Shown here: one piece after another, positions 32,436-43,739 of the stretch
Position numbering within the stretch: position 1 is the first letter of the stretch
Layout of the letters: each line of letters opens with the position of its first letter
Assembly: GCF_040954645.1 (NCBI RefSeq)
Contig: NC_092806.1
Span: 159,584,328 to 159,648,327 of the forward strand
Direction of reading: 5' to 3'
Source of the DNA: Diabrotica undecimpunctata
Taxonomy: Eukaryota > Arthropoda > Insecta > Coleoptera > Chrysomelidae
Length of the DNA stretch: 64,000 nucleotides
The notes under the pieces: generated by a model
Told to the model about the DNA's origin: nothing
What the model saw: only the letters and a program-made list of their open reading frames with translations
Database searches by the model: none
Position numbers and translations under genes: made by a program

Positions 32436-33960
32436 TTTTTTTTTCTTGGCAATCGGGCTAAGTGCCCATCCAGCCAGCAGCAAATGTGTAATAAAGTTCA
32501 CTTAAATTAACCTATTCTAACTAAACTAAATACACTACAATTCTGGAAATTAAAAGAAGACTACGATGGGAGAGGAACTAGGATTACTTTTCGCACCTAG
32601 GAGTCATTCAAGGTGACTCACAGACAGAAAGTGTAGACCACGGAAAGTATAGGTAAAAAGGTAAAATATTTGGCGAGTTAACAGAGGTAACGAGCTTAAT
32701 TTTAATAAACTTAAGAATAATTTTATATACCTTGTACATATTTAATGATATCAAATAAAGTAGATTGAAAGGGGGTATAATTTTTGCAATAATAAACTAT
32801 TAATAAGTTCTTGTCTTTGTATTTCAAATTTACTACAAGCATAAAAAATGTGATCTAAGTCGCAAACCACATTGCAAGTTTCACAAAGTTCGGTGTCGAC
32901 TACACCGATTTTATATAAGTGTTGAGGGAAGCTTGCATATCCGAATTTTAGCCTACAAATGGTCACAATATCATTTCTTGTAAAATCAAATTCTTGGTGC
33001 CACAAATCTGTCGGAATACTTGGATGTAATAGTGTATATCGTGTGAGGTTATTAGAGCAATAGTTTTTCCAATGCAATTCCCATTTTGCCATTCCCATTG
33101 CCTCGAAGTCCTATATGAGCTTTTACCCAAGTGAATTTTAATTCATATTGACTTTTTTTTAATTTATAAATTCTTGCTTTTAATTCTCTAATAAACGGAT
33201 TTGTATCAGTAGGCATCACATTAATTGGGTTAGCGATGCATTTAAGAACAGATAAGGAGTCACTCAAAAAATGTATTTTTTTTTAACTTGTTTTTTTCGA
33301 CACAATCGCAGGCTTTAATAATACCAATCGCTTCTGCAGAAAAAATGGAAGTATTATTATTCAATTTGAATTTTTCTTGAACGTTTGTTGAGGGTATATA
33401 GAATGCACATCCCGTACCATTATTTTGTTTTGATACATCGGTGGTTATTTAATAAGGCTATTTTATCTAACAGAGTACGGTTTTTAAAAAAAGACTTAAT
33501 AATAAATTTTTCTGCTAACCATTCCCTTCGTAAAAATAATGGTGGTACTAGTGCTTCAATCAGAAGTGGTTCCACAGGCGTTGAACACATTGCACCCAAA
33601 CAGAGTCTTAGGGAAATATTTTGAATTATTTCCAGTCGTTTTAGAGTGTAAGGACTAGCTGATCCATATAACGTACATCCGTAATCCAAGATGGACCTAA
33701 TAAAGGCTTTGTAAAAAGTTAAACATGTATGTGGATCTGCTCCCCACCAGGTTCTCCTTATGAATTTTAAAAAATTTATGCCTTTTAAACATTTTGATTC
33801 TATACTTTGTATAAATGGTTTCCAGCTAAGCTTTTTGTCAAGAATAATTCCAAGATAAGTTACCTTATTTGATACTGGGTATAAGGTACCAAGAGTTCGT
33901 TTTAAAATTAACTTTTCCAAAACGCGATACATAACCAATCTTGTACTGACGTAAAACATT
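32436..33960 (-). mobile_element. I/R1-like LINE with RNase H, 5'-truncated
   Basis: Minus-strand coding: 33959-33420 is the RT C-terminal/thumb region (KVTYLGIILDKKLSWKPFI, FYKAFIRSILDYGCTLYGSA); 33380-33052 is an RNase H segment (the Asp-containing SDSLSVLKCIANP block and FTWVKAHIGLRGNG, where H is expected); 33098-32751 ends in [20 protein letters not shown], a cysteine/histidine tail typical of this clade. The 3' UTR and poly(A) (poly-T at 32430-32443) match 8989-9500. Stops and frameshifts are present. Confidence 0.85.
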
Positions 33961-34577
33961 TCAACTAATGGAACGCAAATTGAACAATTGTATACCTATA
34001 GGTCCATGTTGAATATATCCCTCAGAGACAGAGTTAGGAGAAAAATTGATGTTACAGACGCAGTTAAAAAAAATTATAACGCTGAAATGGAACTGGACAG
34101 GCCAGCATGTTGCCAGAGTTAGATTGAAGATGGACCAAGAAATTTTTAGAATGGAAACCTAGACATGATGCTTATTGTAATCCAGGACGTCCTCCAGCAG
34201 GATGGTCGGATGGCATCAAGCTCATCCTGGAGTCAAGGTGCTCAATATCGGAATTATTTACGAGAAGCCTATGTTCAGCAGTAAACTTAAAACGGCTAAT
34301 GACAATGGTGATGATGATGGTCCCTTAAATGTGTCTGATTTGAAGAACTCTTATTAATGCTGTCCAAATCAAAATAATTTAAACGTTAACGTAGGAAATG
34401 ATGTTCTGAAGACTATTTAAGTGTGCTTTAAGAGTACCCTGATAATATGATATTTGCCATTGCTTCACAACTATATACAGTATAGAAGAATTGTTTGGGC
34501 GGTTCTTGTGATAGAATCTTTAAATTACAAAAAGAAAGTGTTTAAAAACTTTTATTTTTGCACTTGGACCTTCTCTG

Positions 34578-35840
34578 ATAGAAATAAAGCAAATTGTGAG
34601 TACCAAACGGCCGAGATAGAAGTACCCCCGCCAAGCCTGGAAGAAATTATCACGGCGATAGAAACCCTAAAAAATGACAAATCCCCGGGACTAGACAATA
34701 TTGATGCAGAACTGATTAAAAAAGGAGGGCATGAACTTAGAACTAAAATACACCAATTAATGAAAGAAGCCTGGGAACAAGAAATAATGCCAAAAGAATG
34801 GAGTGGCTGTATTATCGTGCCAATACATAAAAAAGGCAGAAAGGATACATGTGGCAACTACAGGGGAATCTCACTAATCGGTACTACATATAAGATATTA
34901 GCTTCAGTTGTACTAAAACGATTACTGCCATATACAGAGGAAATTATTGGCGATTACCAATGCGGCTTTAGGCCTGGAAGATCAACAATCGACCAAATAT
35001 TTACTATCAGACAAATGCTAGAAAAGTATTGGGAATATAATAAAGAAGTACACCAGATCTTCATAGATTTCAAACAAGCATATGATTCCATAGATCGCTT
35101 AAAACTGTGGAGTGCAATGATGGAGTTAGGCGTACCAAAGAAGCTGACCATGATTGCGCGAATGTGTGTCAACAATTCCTTTGCACAAATTAGAATAGGA
35201 GGCAAAACTTCAAAGGCTTTCGGCATAAGCACCGGACTCAGACAGGGAGACCCGCTGTCCCCATTACTATTTAACCTAGCATTGGAATATGCAATGCGAA
35301 AAATCTATACCAGAGTCAAACCAGACATAACTGCCAGAGGAGCAAAGATTATTCTCGCATTTGCAGATGATGTAGATGCAGTAGCACAGAAAACACTGGA
35401 AGTTAAGGATATAGTATCGAACTTTGAAGAAGCAACACTAAGCGTAGGCCTGAAAATAAACGAAGAAAAAACTAAATACATGGTCGTATCAAAAAAGGAA
35501 CGACAGCGAATAAGACAAAACATTACCATAAACGATCATAATTTTGAGGTGGTCAAAGAATTCAAATACCTAGGAGCAACAATTACCAGTGACAACACAT
35601 GAGAACGGGAGGTTGAAATACGAATACTGGCAGGGAATAAATCATTATTTGCCATTCAACATCTAATGAGGTCAAAGCTTCTCTCAAGGCGTGCCAAAAT
35701 CCAAATGTACAAAACCATAATACGACCAGCAGTGACATATGGAAGTGAAACATGGACATTGAGAAAGAAAGAAATCAATAAGCTATTAGTATGGGAACGC
35801 AAAATCGGAATCAATGAAAGGCAATAGTAAACGCGGCAAA
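34578..35840 (+). pseudogene. Reverse transcriptase ORF of the LINE at 34.6-35.9 kb
   Basis: Open from the 5' junction to TGA at 35600-35602 (SDNT-stop), where TGG to TGA would restore the family's W-E-R-E-V-E reading. The same frame continues EREVEIRILAGNKSLF, LSRRAKIQMYKTIIRPAVTY and SETWTLRKKE before further stops near 35825. All six RT palm/finger motifs are present, including FADD, making this one of the best preserved RTs in the window. Confidence 0.88.
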
Positions 35841-35883
35841 AACTCACGAAGAGTTGTAAAAGCCAATGATGATGATGATGATG
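34578..35883 (+). mobile_element. Non-LTR retrotransposon, 5'-truncated, 16-bp TSD and (GAT)n tail
   Basis: Perfect TSD ACTTGGACCTTCTCTG at 34562-34577 and 35884-35899. The tail is (GAT)n at 35866-35883. The RT domain is nearly intact: NDKSPGLDNIDAELI, YRGISLIGTTYKILA, CGFRPGRSTIDQI, IDFKQAYDSIDR, GLRQGDPLSPLLFN, LAFADDVDAVA, and KEFKYLGATITSDN. Confidence 0.93.
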
Positions 35884-36183
35884 ACTTGGACCTTCTCTGT
35901 AAATGTTTCAACATTTACATTAAAAAAATGTTACATACTGAATAAGCCAAGTTCGAAAGTTTTACCAACAAACAACACAGAGAAAGAAGAAAAGTTTTTG
36001 TTGAAATGATAAATTTCTGGGTTTCAAAGAAATTGATGACGATGATGCATTTGTGGTTGATGAAACACATGCCTCCCATCAAAAAACTTTATCTCAGAAC
36101 GTCTAGCATAAGCCACCCCAACAGATCTGCTTGTTCTAAACCGATAGAGAAACGCTGATAACATATCTCCACTTTACCCTTTT

Positions 36184-38467
36184 AGTCTAGGCGGGATCTG
36201 TTTTGGATTGGACATTTTCCATAGGAAGCTATTTTTTTGCTGGAATCACTTCAGGATGTGCCCAATATCGATAATCATGATATGCGCCAGTCGCAAACCC
36301 TGTGCTAAATTTTTTATTTAACAAAATCTGAAAACAATTGAAAATTTCTCATTTTGTGCTCCTATTTTCGTTTATAATTCGGAAAATATTGATCCTAGAG
36401 AAAAAATTATAAGAAGTTAAAAGTTTCGTTATTCAATTTTACACAATATTTCGTTAGCTAGAAATTGAAAATTTAATGTTTATTGTTGAAAAAATAGCAA
36501 TAATTGGAAAAAAAAAGTACAAAAAAATAAAGTTAATACTTTAAATGTTTTCGACTTTCTAAACTTGACTTACAAGCTCCATATTCCGCCTAGAAAAACC
36601 TTTTAATATGTTTAAAACGTGTGCTAAATTTTGTTAAGATCTGTCGGATAGGTATTGCATAATAATTTTGCAACCCAGCCTACTGGAAAAAAATCGCAAA
36701 TTTTCAAATTTATAGTAAGCTCTAAATAAGGCCCTCAGATAGTTGCAAATTTTTTTACACATAAAAGAAGGCTCAAACTTTCAAACGCTTTTCGTAAAAT
36801 TCAAATTGGTTCACTAGGAGAGCCTAGAAATTTTTTTAAAGTTTTAAACATTTTTTATATATATTAGGCTTATAAACAAATTGAATAACTTTACGAGCTT
36901 TAAACATATCAATTTCAAAATTTATACACTTAAAGAACATTAAAAGACGCTTCTTAAAAAAAGATACATTCGGCTTACTGGTTGCCGAGATATTGAAGGT
37001 CAAAGTTGGCATATATTTGCCGTGTAACTATAAGTGATAGAGAGCTCGTTTCTAAACAAATACCCTCGTCTTGTCAAGTACTTTTTATATGAAAAGTTTT
37101 ACGTAATGCGCTTTATGGCAACACCCATAAAAAAGACAAATAAAAAACCGTTTTCGCATAAAATGTCGCTCGGAATGCATGAGAGGTGGTGGTGGGGGAC
37201 ATTCACTCGAAATGTGAATCGGTGAGTTCAAAATTATAGCGCGCGCTAAAAATTGCATTATCTCGGCTTCTTGTTAACCAATTTTGCTCTTTTTTTTTGA
37301 ATCGATGTCTCGGACGACAAGGATTTCAAATATCATATTTTCAAGTACCGTTTTTAATTGCAAAATTGGGAAATTTGCAATAAACAATTGTATGTTAAAC
37401 AAGTAATTGCATTTTTTCTTCATGCATTTTTTTGAGCTTGCAATTTATACATTAAAGTAAATTGTTACTTTTAGTAAACAAATATGTATTTATAAATTGT
37501 TAATAAATAATTTAAATTGTTAAAACAAAGGCGAACGAAAAAAAATTTTTTTTTCATAAATAAACTTTATTTTGACTCAATCTTCAATAATTTTTTTTTA
37601 AGTCTTTTTCTTTTTTTGGAAGGACAAGAATCTTCAGGTTTGACCTTGACCTTCAATATCTCGGCAACCAGTAAGCCGAATGTATCGTTTTTTTTAAAGA
37701 AGCGTCTTTTAATGTTCTTTAAGTGTATAAATTTTGAAATTGTAACGTTTAAAGCTCGTAAAGTTATTCAATTTGTTTATAAGCCTAAAAAATGTTTAAA
37801 ATTTTAAAAAAATTTCTAGGCTCTCCTAGTGAACCGATTTGAATTTTACAAAAAGCGTTTGAAAGTTTGAGCCTTCCTCTATATGTAAAAAAAATTGCAA
37901 CTATTTGAAAGCCTTATTTATTGCTTACTAGAAATTTGAAAATTTGCGATTTTTTTCCAGTAGGCTGGATTGCAAAATTATTATGCAAAAACCTATCCGA
38001 CCGATCTTAACAAAATTTAGCACACGTTTTAAACATATTAAAAGGTTTTTCTAGGCGGAATATGGAGCTTGTAAGTCAAGTTTAGAAAGTCGAAAACATT
38101 TAAAGGATTAACTTCATTTTTTGCACCTTTTTTCCAATTATTGCTATTTTTTCAACAATAAACATAAAATTTTCAATTTCTAGCTAACGAAATATTGTGT
38201 AAAATTTAATAATGAAACTTTTAACTTCTTATAATTTTTTCTCTAGGATCAATATTTTCCGAATTATAAACGAAAATATTAGCAAAAAATTGAGAAATTT
38301 TCAATTGTTTTCAGATTTTGTTAAATAAAAAATTTAGCACAGGGTTTGCGACTGGCGCATATCGTGATTATCGATATTGGGCACATCCTGAAGGGATTCC
38401 AGCAAAAAAATAGCTTCCTATGGAAAATGTCCATTATGGTCTGAATTTCTACAGATCCCGCCTAGTC
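36184..38467. mobile_element. Fold-back element: two ~820-bp inverted arms around a 642-bp loop
   Basis: Left arm 36184-37003 and right arm 37646-38467 are long reverse complements of each other with only scattered differences, beginning with CTAGGCGGGATCTG and ending at ATATTGAAGGTCAA. Anchors in between include GGATGTGCCCAATATCGATA and GCGCCAGTCGCAAACCCTGT. No coding region of any family is seen in arms or loop. It could be a long-TIR DNA transposon derivative or a recent inverted duplication. No clear TSD was found. Confidence 0.88.
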
Positions 38468-38652
38468 TATTTTCGAAAACATTAAAGATACACTCATATA
38501 AAAATAATTATATATTAATGACAGTAAACCATGAGATATTAAATATCAATTTTTTCTTCTGTCAATTCATTAATGTCAATGTCCCGTTTTACGTTTTGGT
38601 AAGTTTTTTATGTATTTTACAATAACTTTCTTTCCTAATCTTGTACATTTTA

Positions 38653-38695
38653 GAATCTTGACAAAGGCAAGGGTTTCCTGCCGAAACGTTGATTT
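38653..38695 (+). ncRNA. Hammerhead-like motif
   Basis: Stem I GAATC (38653-38657) pairs with GATTT (38691-38695), one G-U. The core is TTGACAA, then GGCA-loop-TGCC stem II, GAAA (38683-38686), palindromic stem III ACGT and T at the cleavage site. The core deviates from CUGANGA at two positions, so catalytic activity is doubtful. Confidence 0.38.
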
Positions 38696-38814
38696 CAACG
38701 GACAATAAAATCTAGTTCCAAATTTAATATTACTTATTGAACCTAAATCCAAGAAATACTAATTTTATATTATATGTATATAAAAGTTGTTTGTGACCTT
38801 CTATTAAAGTAAAA

Positions 38815-39108
38815 CTTTCAAAGATTCGTGAGGTTACGGTCAAAAAGCCTAGTGATGAAAACTCTAATATACGTAGACTCTTTTATGTAAAATTATGTTA
38901 TATTATTATATGTTTGAATTTTTGTATTTTACAGTTATGTATATATTATATTATTTCTCGTGTTAACATGGCTTGCGAACTATTCCAAACTACACATTTA
39001 TTATCTTGATAAAGAAACTAAACAGTGTCGAAAGCTCGACTTTTAATAAAAGAGTCTATTAGAGTTTTAATCACTAGGCCTTTTGACCGCAACCTCACGA
39101 ATCTTTGG
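38815..39108. mobile_element. Small element with ~65-bp terminal inverted repeats, contains a hammerhead-like motif
   Basis: CTTTCAAAGATTCGTGAGGT at the left is mirrored by ACCTCACGAATCTTTGGAAG at the right, with CCTAGTGAT / ATCACTAGG and AGACTCTTTTAT / ATAAAAGAGTCT continuing inward. The motif CTTGATAA...GTCGAAAGC lies near its right arm. It is non-coding. Confidence 0.75.
39002..39040 (+). ncRNA. Hammerhead-like motif (degenerate)
   Basis: TTGATAA core, stem II GAAAC/GTGTC with one mismatch, GAAA, then palindromic AGCT and C. Stem I pairs poorly. It shares the arrangement of the other four motifs but is the weakest. Confidence 0.28.
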
Positions 39109-39116
39109 AAGCTTTA

Positions 39117-39134
39117 TATTATATAATATATTAT

Positions 39135-39209
<75 letters not shown>

Positions 39210-39210
39210 A
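39117..39210. repeat. (TA)n microsatellite
   Basis: Two long TA runs separated by TATTATTATATA, immediately after the small inverted-repeat element. Confidence 0.92.
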
Positions 39211-39930
39211 TATAAGTATATAAATAAAATATCAGCTTTAAATTTACCTTCAATGCGTTTCGTAACCGAAAAAGGTCAATACACTGCAAACAATTCCAAC
39301 TCACTTTCTAACACACTGAACTCCTCAAAGGAAACATAGGTCGGTAGATATCACTTCGTTGATACCACTACTAATATCAATTTTGTCAGTAGTAGGTCAA
39401 AATGTAAAAAAACTACGTGGTTTGGGTACTACTGGCATAACTCCTATATAAAAGCGTATAGCGATGACGGGACTGATGACTGACCTGACCTAGAGCTTAC
39501 TGGAGACTGGACAAGTATATTACCCCTTCTATAATGATTTTTTATGGGCAGTGTTTACTTCAAATTCTCACATGGGCATCAAAATACAAAATAAAAAAAA
39601 GTATTTAAAAGTTTCCACTTTTAATGCGATTTTTTCAGGAACTACTCACAAAGTTTTTAGTACTGTTTCTATGTATTTGTACTTAAGTAAACAAGAGGTT
39701 AATTATGTTTTTTATTTGAAATGCAAATGTAAAAAAATGTATAACATGGTGACCTTGCTTATGCGCTCGACTGAATTACAGTGCCGTACTAAAGAAATTC
39801 TACTTTTTACGATCACGACGTAAAGATGTTAAATATCGTACAATTTTAATAAATCAAATCGAAACTAACTCAAATAATAATCTTAATAAAGCAAAAGATA
39901 TACATGTTTTTGAATTTTAATTTTTCCGGT
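39211..39930. other. Unassigned intergenic sequence
   Basis: No protein family recognised. The 90-codon frame at 39551-39823 has no domain features. Confidence 0.4.
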
Positions 39931-39934
39931 AGTA

Positions 39935-40185
39935 AATGCTTTAACACCAGTAAAAATAATAAGTCTCGTCAAAGAACTCTACAATACAGAAAGCAAAGTC
40001 CTACACAGCATAACATCTAACCCAATAGCTGTGCTAAACGCAGTAAAACGGGGACGTGCTTTATCCCCCTACTATTTAACATTGTACTAGATTCCGTACT
40101 AAAGAAGGTAAACTCTAATAGAGGAATTTACTGGAGATTAACCAACTCTATACCATACAAGTTTATGTACCGACCAGTACAGCAA
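39935..40185 (+). pseudogene. LINE RT relic
   Basis: ISLVKELYNTESKVLHSITS, then a decayed ALSP-YYLT-LY (compare the LSPLLFN motif) and RGIYWRLTNSIPY just before where YADD would be. It is cut off by other sequence near 40190. Confidence 0.55.
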
Positions 40186-40209
40186 ACAACATAACAGTTG
40201 AACAGACGA

Positions 40210-42282
40210 AAAATTGGAAACAAAAATTACCAACATTTCAAATAAAAAGCTAACCTCAATATGGTGTGACCTGAACGCAAAAGTCGGCAACTCTATACAG
40301 AATGACGACCTACAAATATACTGGAAAAGTTTGGCATATGTCAGAGAAACGATAGAGGAGATACTTAATCGAGTTTACTATCACAAATAACTATTTTATT
40401 ATGAATACTGGATTCAAACACCATGTACGCCGACTTTATACTTGTAAAAATTCTGGAGATAGGTCTAGAAATCAAATTAAATACATCCTCACAAATGTTC
40501 GCTGGAGATCATCAATCCAAACAGACAAATCATATCCAGAGGCGATATGTGGATCAGATCACACTCTCCTCTTAGCTAAAGTAAAACTCAAACTTCAAGT
40601 TTGAGCCAACAAACGGAGAGAGACAAAGAGGATAGAACAAAGAAAGAAGGACGACCTTCTCCAAGAAGTGCGAAAAAGTATGCCGTCTATTGGTAAGGAT
40701 AAATCACAAGAAATTGTGGAGACTATTAAACATCCAGCTGACTGGCCCTTCAATCACCAAAGAGGAGATAGAAAAGGCAATATTCAATTCAAAAAACAAT
40801 AAGGCACCTGGATCAGATGAAATCCCGTCAGAAATACTCAAATTACTGGATGAAAGGGGAATTTCAGCACTACACAAAATATTTAACTTAATTTATGAAA
40901 CTGGCTGCTATCCTCAACAGTGGTTACGCTCTACCTTTATTCCCCTGCCCAAGAAAGTCAATGCAAAAAGATGTGAGGATCACAGACTCATTAGCCTGAT
41001 GAGTCACACTTTAAAGATATTCTTAAAAATACTACATCAAAGAGTATACAAAAAATGTGAATGGGACATCAGTGACTCCCAGTTCGGGTTTAGGCAAGGT
41101 TTAGGAACACGAGAAGCAATAGTAGCAACACAGGTGCTGGTCCAAAATTGTTACGATCAGAAGAAGGATGTGTTCCTATGCTTTTTAGATTACCAAAAAG
41201 CGTTTGATCGTGTCCAACACCACAAGTTAATGCAGATCCTCAAGAAAGTTGATATAGACCAAAAAGACATAAGATGTATTGAAAACTTGTACTGGCATCA
41301 AACGGCACAGTTAAAAATAGACAATTCTATATCCAAACCCATACATATAAGATGGGGCGTTCGATAGGGATGTGTGCTTTCCCCTCTTTTATTTAACATT
41401 TATTCGGAAGCCATATTTCAAGAGTCTCTGGAAGATGCAAAGATAGGAATCAAAGTGAATGGAGTACTGATCAACAACATACGATATGCTGATGATGGTG
41501 TCTTAATTTGTGACAACATAGTCGATCTTCAACAACTTGTCACTATAATCGGAGAATACAGTAAGCGAATGGGATTAGAGATTAATACCAAAAAAAACCA
41601 AATTTATGATCATCTCCAGAAACTTGGATGCACTTGAAAACTCCACCATAACACTGAATACTAAGTCCATTGAAAGAGTGAGTAAATTTAAATAACTGGG
41701 ATCGTGGCTTTTTGAAGACTGGGCATCGGACAGGGAAGTAAAATGTCGCATTGAGCAAGCTCGACAAGCTTTCGTAAAATTCAAGAAGGTACTGACTTGT
41801 TCAGAGTTCGATCTTCAACTGAGACTAAGGTTTACTAAGTGCTACGTGTGGTCAGTGCTGCTATATGGCGTAGAGGGCTGGACACTCAAAACGAGGGATA
41901 TAAACAGATTAGAAGCTTTCGAAATGTGGCTCTATCGCCGTATCCTAAAAATACCATGGACAGCGAAAATCACAAATATAGATGTCCTTAAAAGAATAAA
42001 CCAAGAACGCCAACTTTTCGAAACCATCAAGAAAAGGAAAACGGCGTATCTAGGTCACATCATGCGAAATGAAAAATACCAGTTCCTCCAACTTATAATC
42101 GAGGGTAAAATTGAAGGCAAGAGAGGAATGGGACGCAAGAAAATGTTCTGGCTCCGAAACATAAGGCAATGGACAGGGATTAACGACATACAATCTCTGA
42201 TACATACTGCAAGAAATAGAGAATTAATGGAAAATGTGATCGCTAACATCCATTAGTGGATTTGCATCTAAAGAAGAAGAAG
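40210..42282 (+). mobile_element. LINE, the longest copy of the RRILKIP family
   Basis: Starts inside the endonuclease (WCDLNAKVG near 40265), then SRNQIKYILTNVRWRSS and CGSDHTLLLAKVKL (40.4-40.6 kb), RT fingers and palm (40.69-41.64 kb) and the C-terminus (41.65-42.26 kb; WSVLLYGVEGWTL, MWLYRRILKIPWTAKI, KTAYLGHIMRNEKYQFLQL, KIEGKRGMGRKKMFWLR). It ends in an AAGAAGAAGAAG tail at 42270. Stops near 40604, 41366 and 41637 inactivate it. Confidence 0.9.
40690..41637 (+). pseudogene. Reverse transcriptase core of the 40-42 kb LINE
   Basis: NNKAPGSDEIPSEILKLL, RCEDHRLISLMSHTLKIFLK, SQFGFRQGLGTREAI, CFLDYQKAFDRVQHHKLM (motif A Asp), GVR-stop-GCVLSPLLFNIYSEA (one TAG at 41365-41367) and IRYADDGVLICDN (YADD). 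All catalytic Asp residues are present. Compared with 18760, 28957 and 31449, this is the most complete member and the best guide to the family. Confidence 0.9.
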
Positions 42283-42329
42283 ATTAAACATTGTGTAACA
42301 ACATCAATTAATCGCCCAAAGATAAATAA

Positions 42330-42510
42330 TCCAGTGTGAAACAAAAACACTGGATAACAGATGAAACCCTTAAACTAATTGAGAATAAAAGAAATCTTTG
42401 TCAAAGTGGTGCACATAGTGAAAGGGAAAAAGCTAGTTTAAGAGACCTCAACAAAGAAATAGAAAATGGACCAGTTTTGTCCTGGTATAATACCAAAGTA
42501 TAATAATTTA
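42330..42510 (+). pseudogene. LINE linker relic
   Basis: KHWITDETLKLIENKRNLCQ and EREKASLRDLNKEIEN resemble the linker of the RT family seen at 26.65 kb (ISDETWNLIEERKQRKKDI). It is interrupted by repeat B at 42513. Confidence 0.55.
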
Positions 42511-42512
42511 CA

Positions 42513-43700
42513 AGTAAAAAAAAATCGGTTGCCTGTAAAGTCGGTTTTACGGGCGAAGATTTTACGTGACAACGTCTTTTTCTCGGTAGAATATTTATTG
42601 ATATGAATATTATTAAATTGCACAATAGGAACAAGGAATTGCCGCTATAAACTCAGTTTCTCAACTTTTGTGTCAATCTAACAATTAATCAATCAATCAT
42701 AGTTTACGATAATGAAATATTAGTGTACAATTATTTACCTTTATTGTTGTAGTTGTTGTAAATGACGAATCTACTCACGAATTAAAGACAAATCTCACGA
42801 TCTCACGATTAAGGTCTTACATCTTACGATTTTTAATTTTTTTTTAAATTTCAAGTGTTTCTAATAAAATGCATGGGAGGAAATCAGCTTTTTTTAGATT
42901 GTCACCTTGAAATATCCATAAATTGACTGTATTTTTGTATCAAAGTGAGCTACTCCAATTAACTCAATTAATATACACAAAATAATATAAACAAAGCTTA
43001 AAAGGTTCTTTAAGCTTTGAAAGTGGTTTATAAACAACTGAATTGTAATGTATATTTTACCGCCTTTAATAAATATGAAGTATAGACTAAATTTTGTGTA
43101 AAGAACAAACATTCAACAGACCTAATAGTAAAAACATATTGATTTAAGTGTGAATTTGAGATAATGTGCTGACAAAATGTTAAATCCTAAGAAAACAAAA
43201 TTATGTTTTTATGTATATTCATTATACTTAATACTCTTGGGTAAAATACCTCATATCATATATGTCTTTAGACACAGTTAATAATTTTCATTGAAGTTTA
43301 AACTATAAAGAATGTTTACAATCATTGCTCAATATTAAATGGATAAATCCATAGCAATATTATAAAAGAATATAGGTCCCTAGGTAATTTCCTAAAATTA
43401 TATCTGATACTGGTGGTTCCCCCTAAAATAGGACACTGTAAGCACTCCACATTTTCACTACAGACACAGCTGACGATACTTTCAACGATTTTCAACTTTA
43501 GCGATTCAACGCGCCTAATTCTCTAGTGCCGCGCGCAGCGGACCAATCATGTTTGAGTGGGAGAGAGACGCAAGGCATTCGCCGGTCCGGCGGGCCTCTC
43601 TCTCGTTCGGTGACTCACTGTAACAGACGTGAGCGGGCGTTACACTTTTTCTTAAATGACTCCGAGCCACAACCTAATTTAAGACGTTGTCACGTCAACA
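42513..43700 (-). repeat. GC-rich repeat B, copy 2 (inverted relative to 27.1 kb), with an insertion
   Basis: Reverse complement of 27131-27921: AAAATCGGTTGCCTGTAAAG at the left, GGGCGAAGATTTTACGTGAC, the GTTGTAGTTGTTGTAAATG segment, then after an insertion CACTCCACATTTTCACTACA and CGCGCGCAGCGGACCAATCA to AAGACGTTGTCACGTCAA. The 42774-43438 block is absent from copy 1. Confidence 0.85.
42774..43438. mobile_element. 665-bp insertion within repeat B copy 2, flanked by TA
   Basis: Copy 1 reads continuously across this point, while copy 2 has 665 bp flanked by TA (42772-42773 and 43439-43440). The right end, read inward, is CAGTGTCCTATTTTAGGGGG, like a Tc1/mariner-type terminus. A matching left terminus is not evident. 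No ORF is recognised. Confidence 0.6.
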
Positions 43701-43739
43701 AGAAAAAGCAGTTGATGTTAGAAAATTGATAGAAAAACA

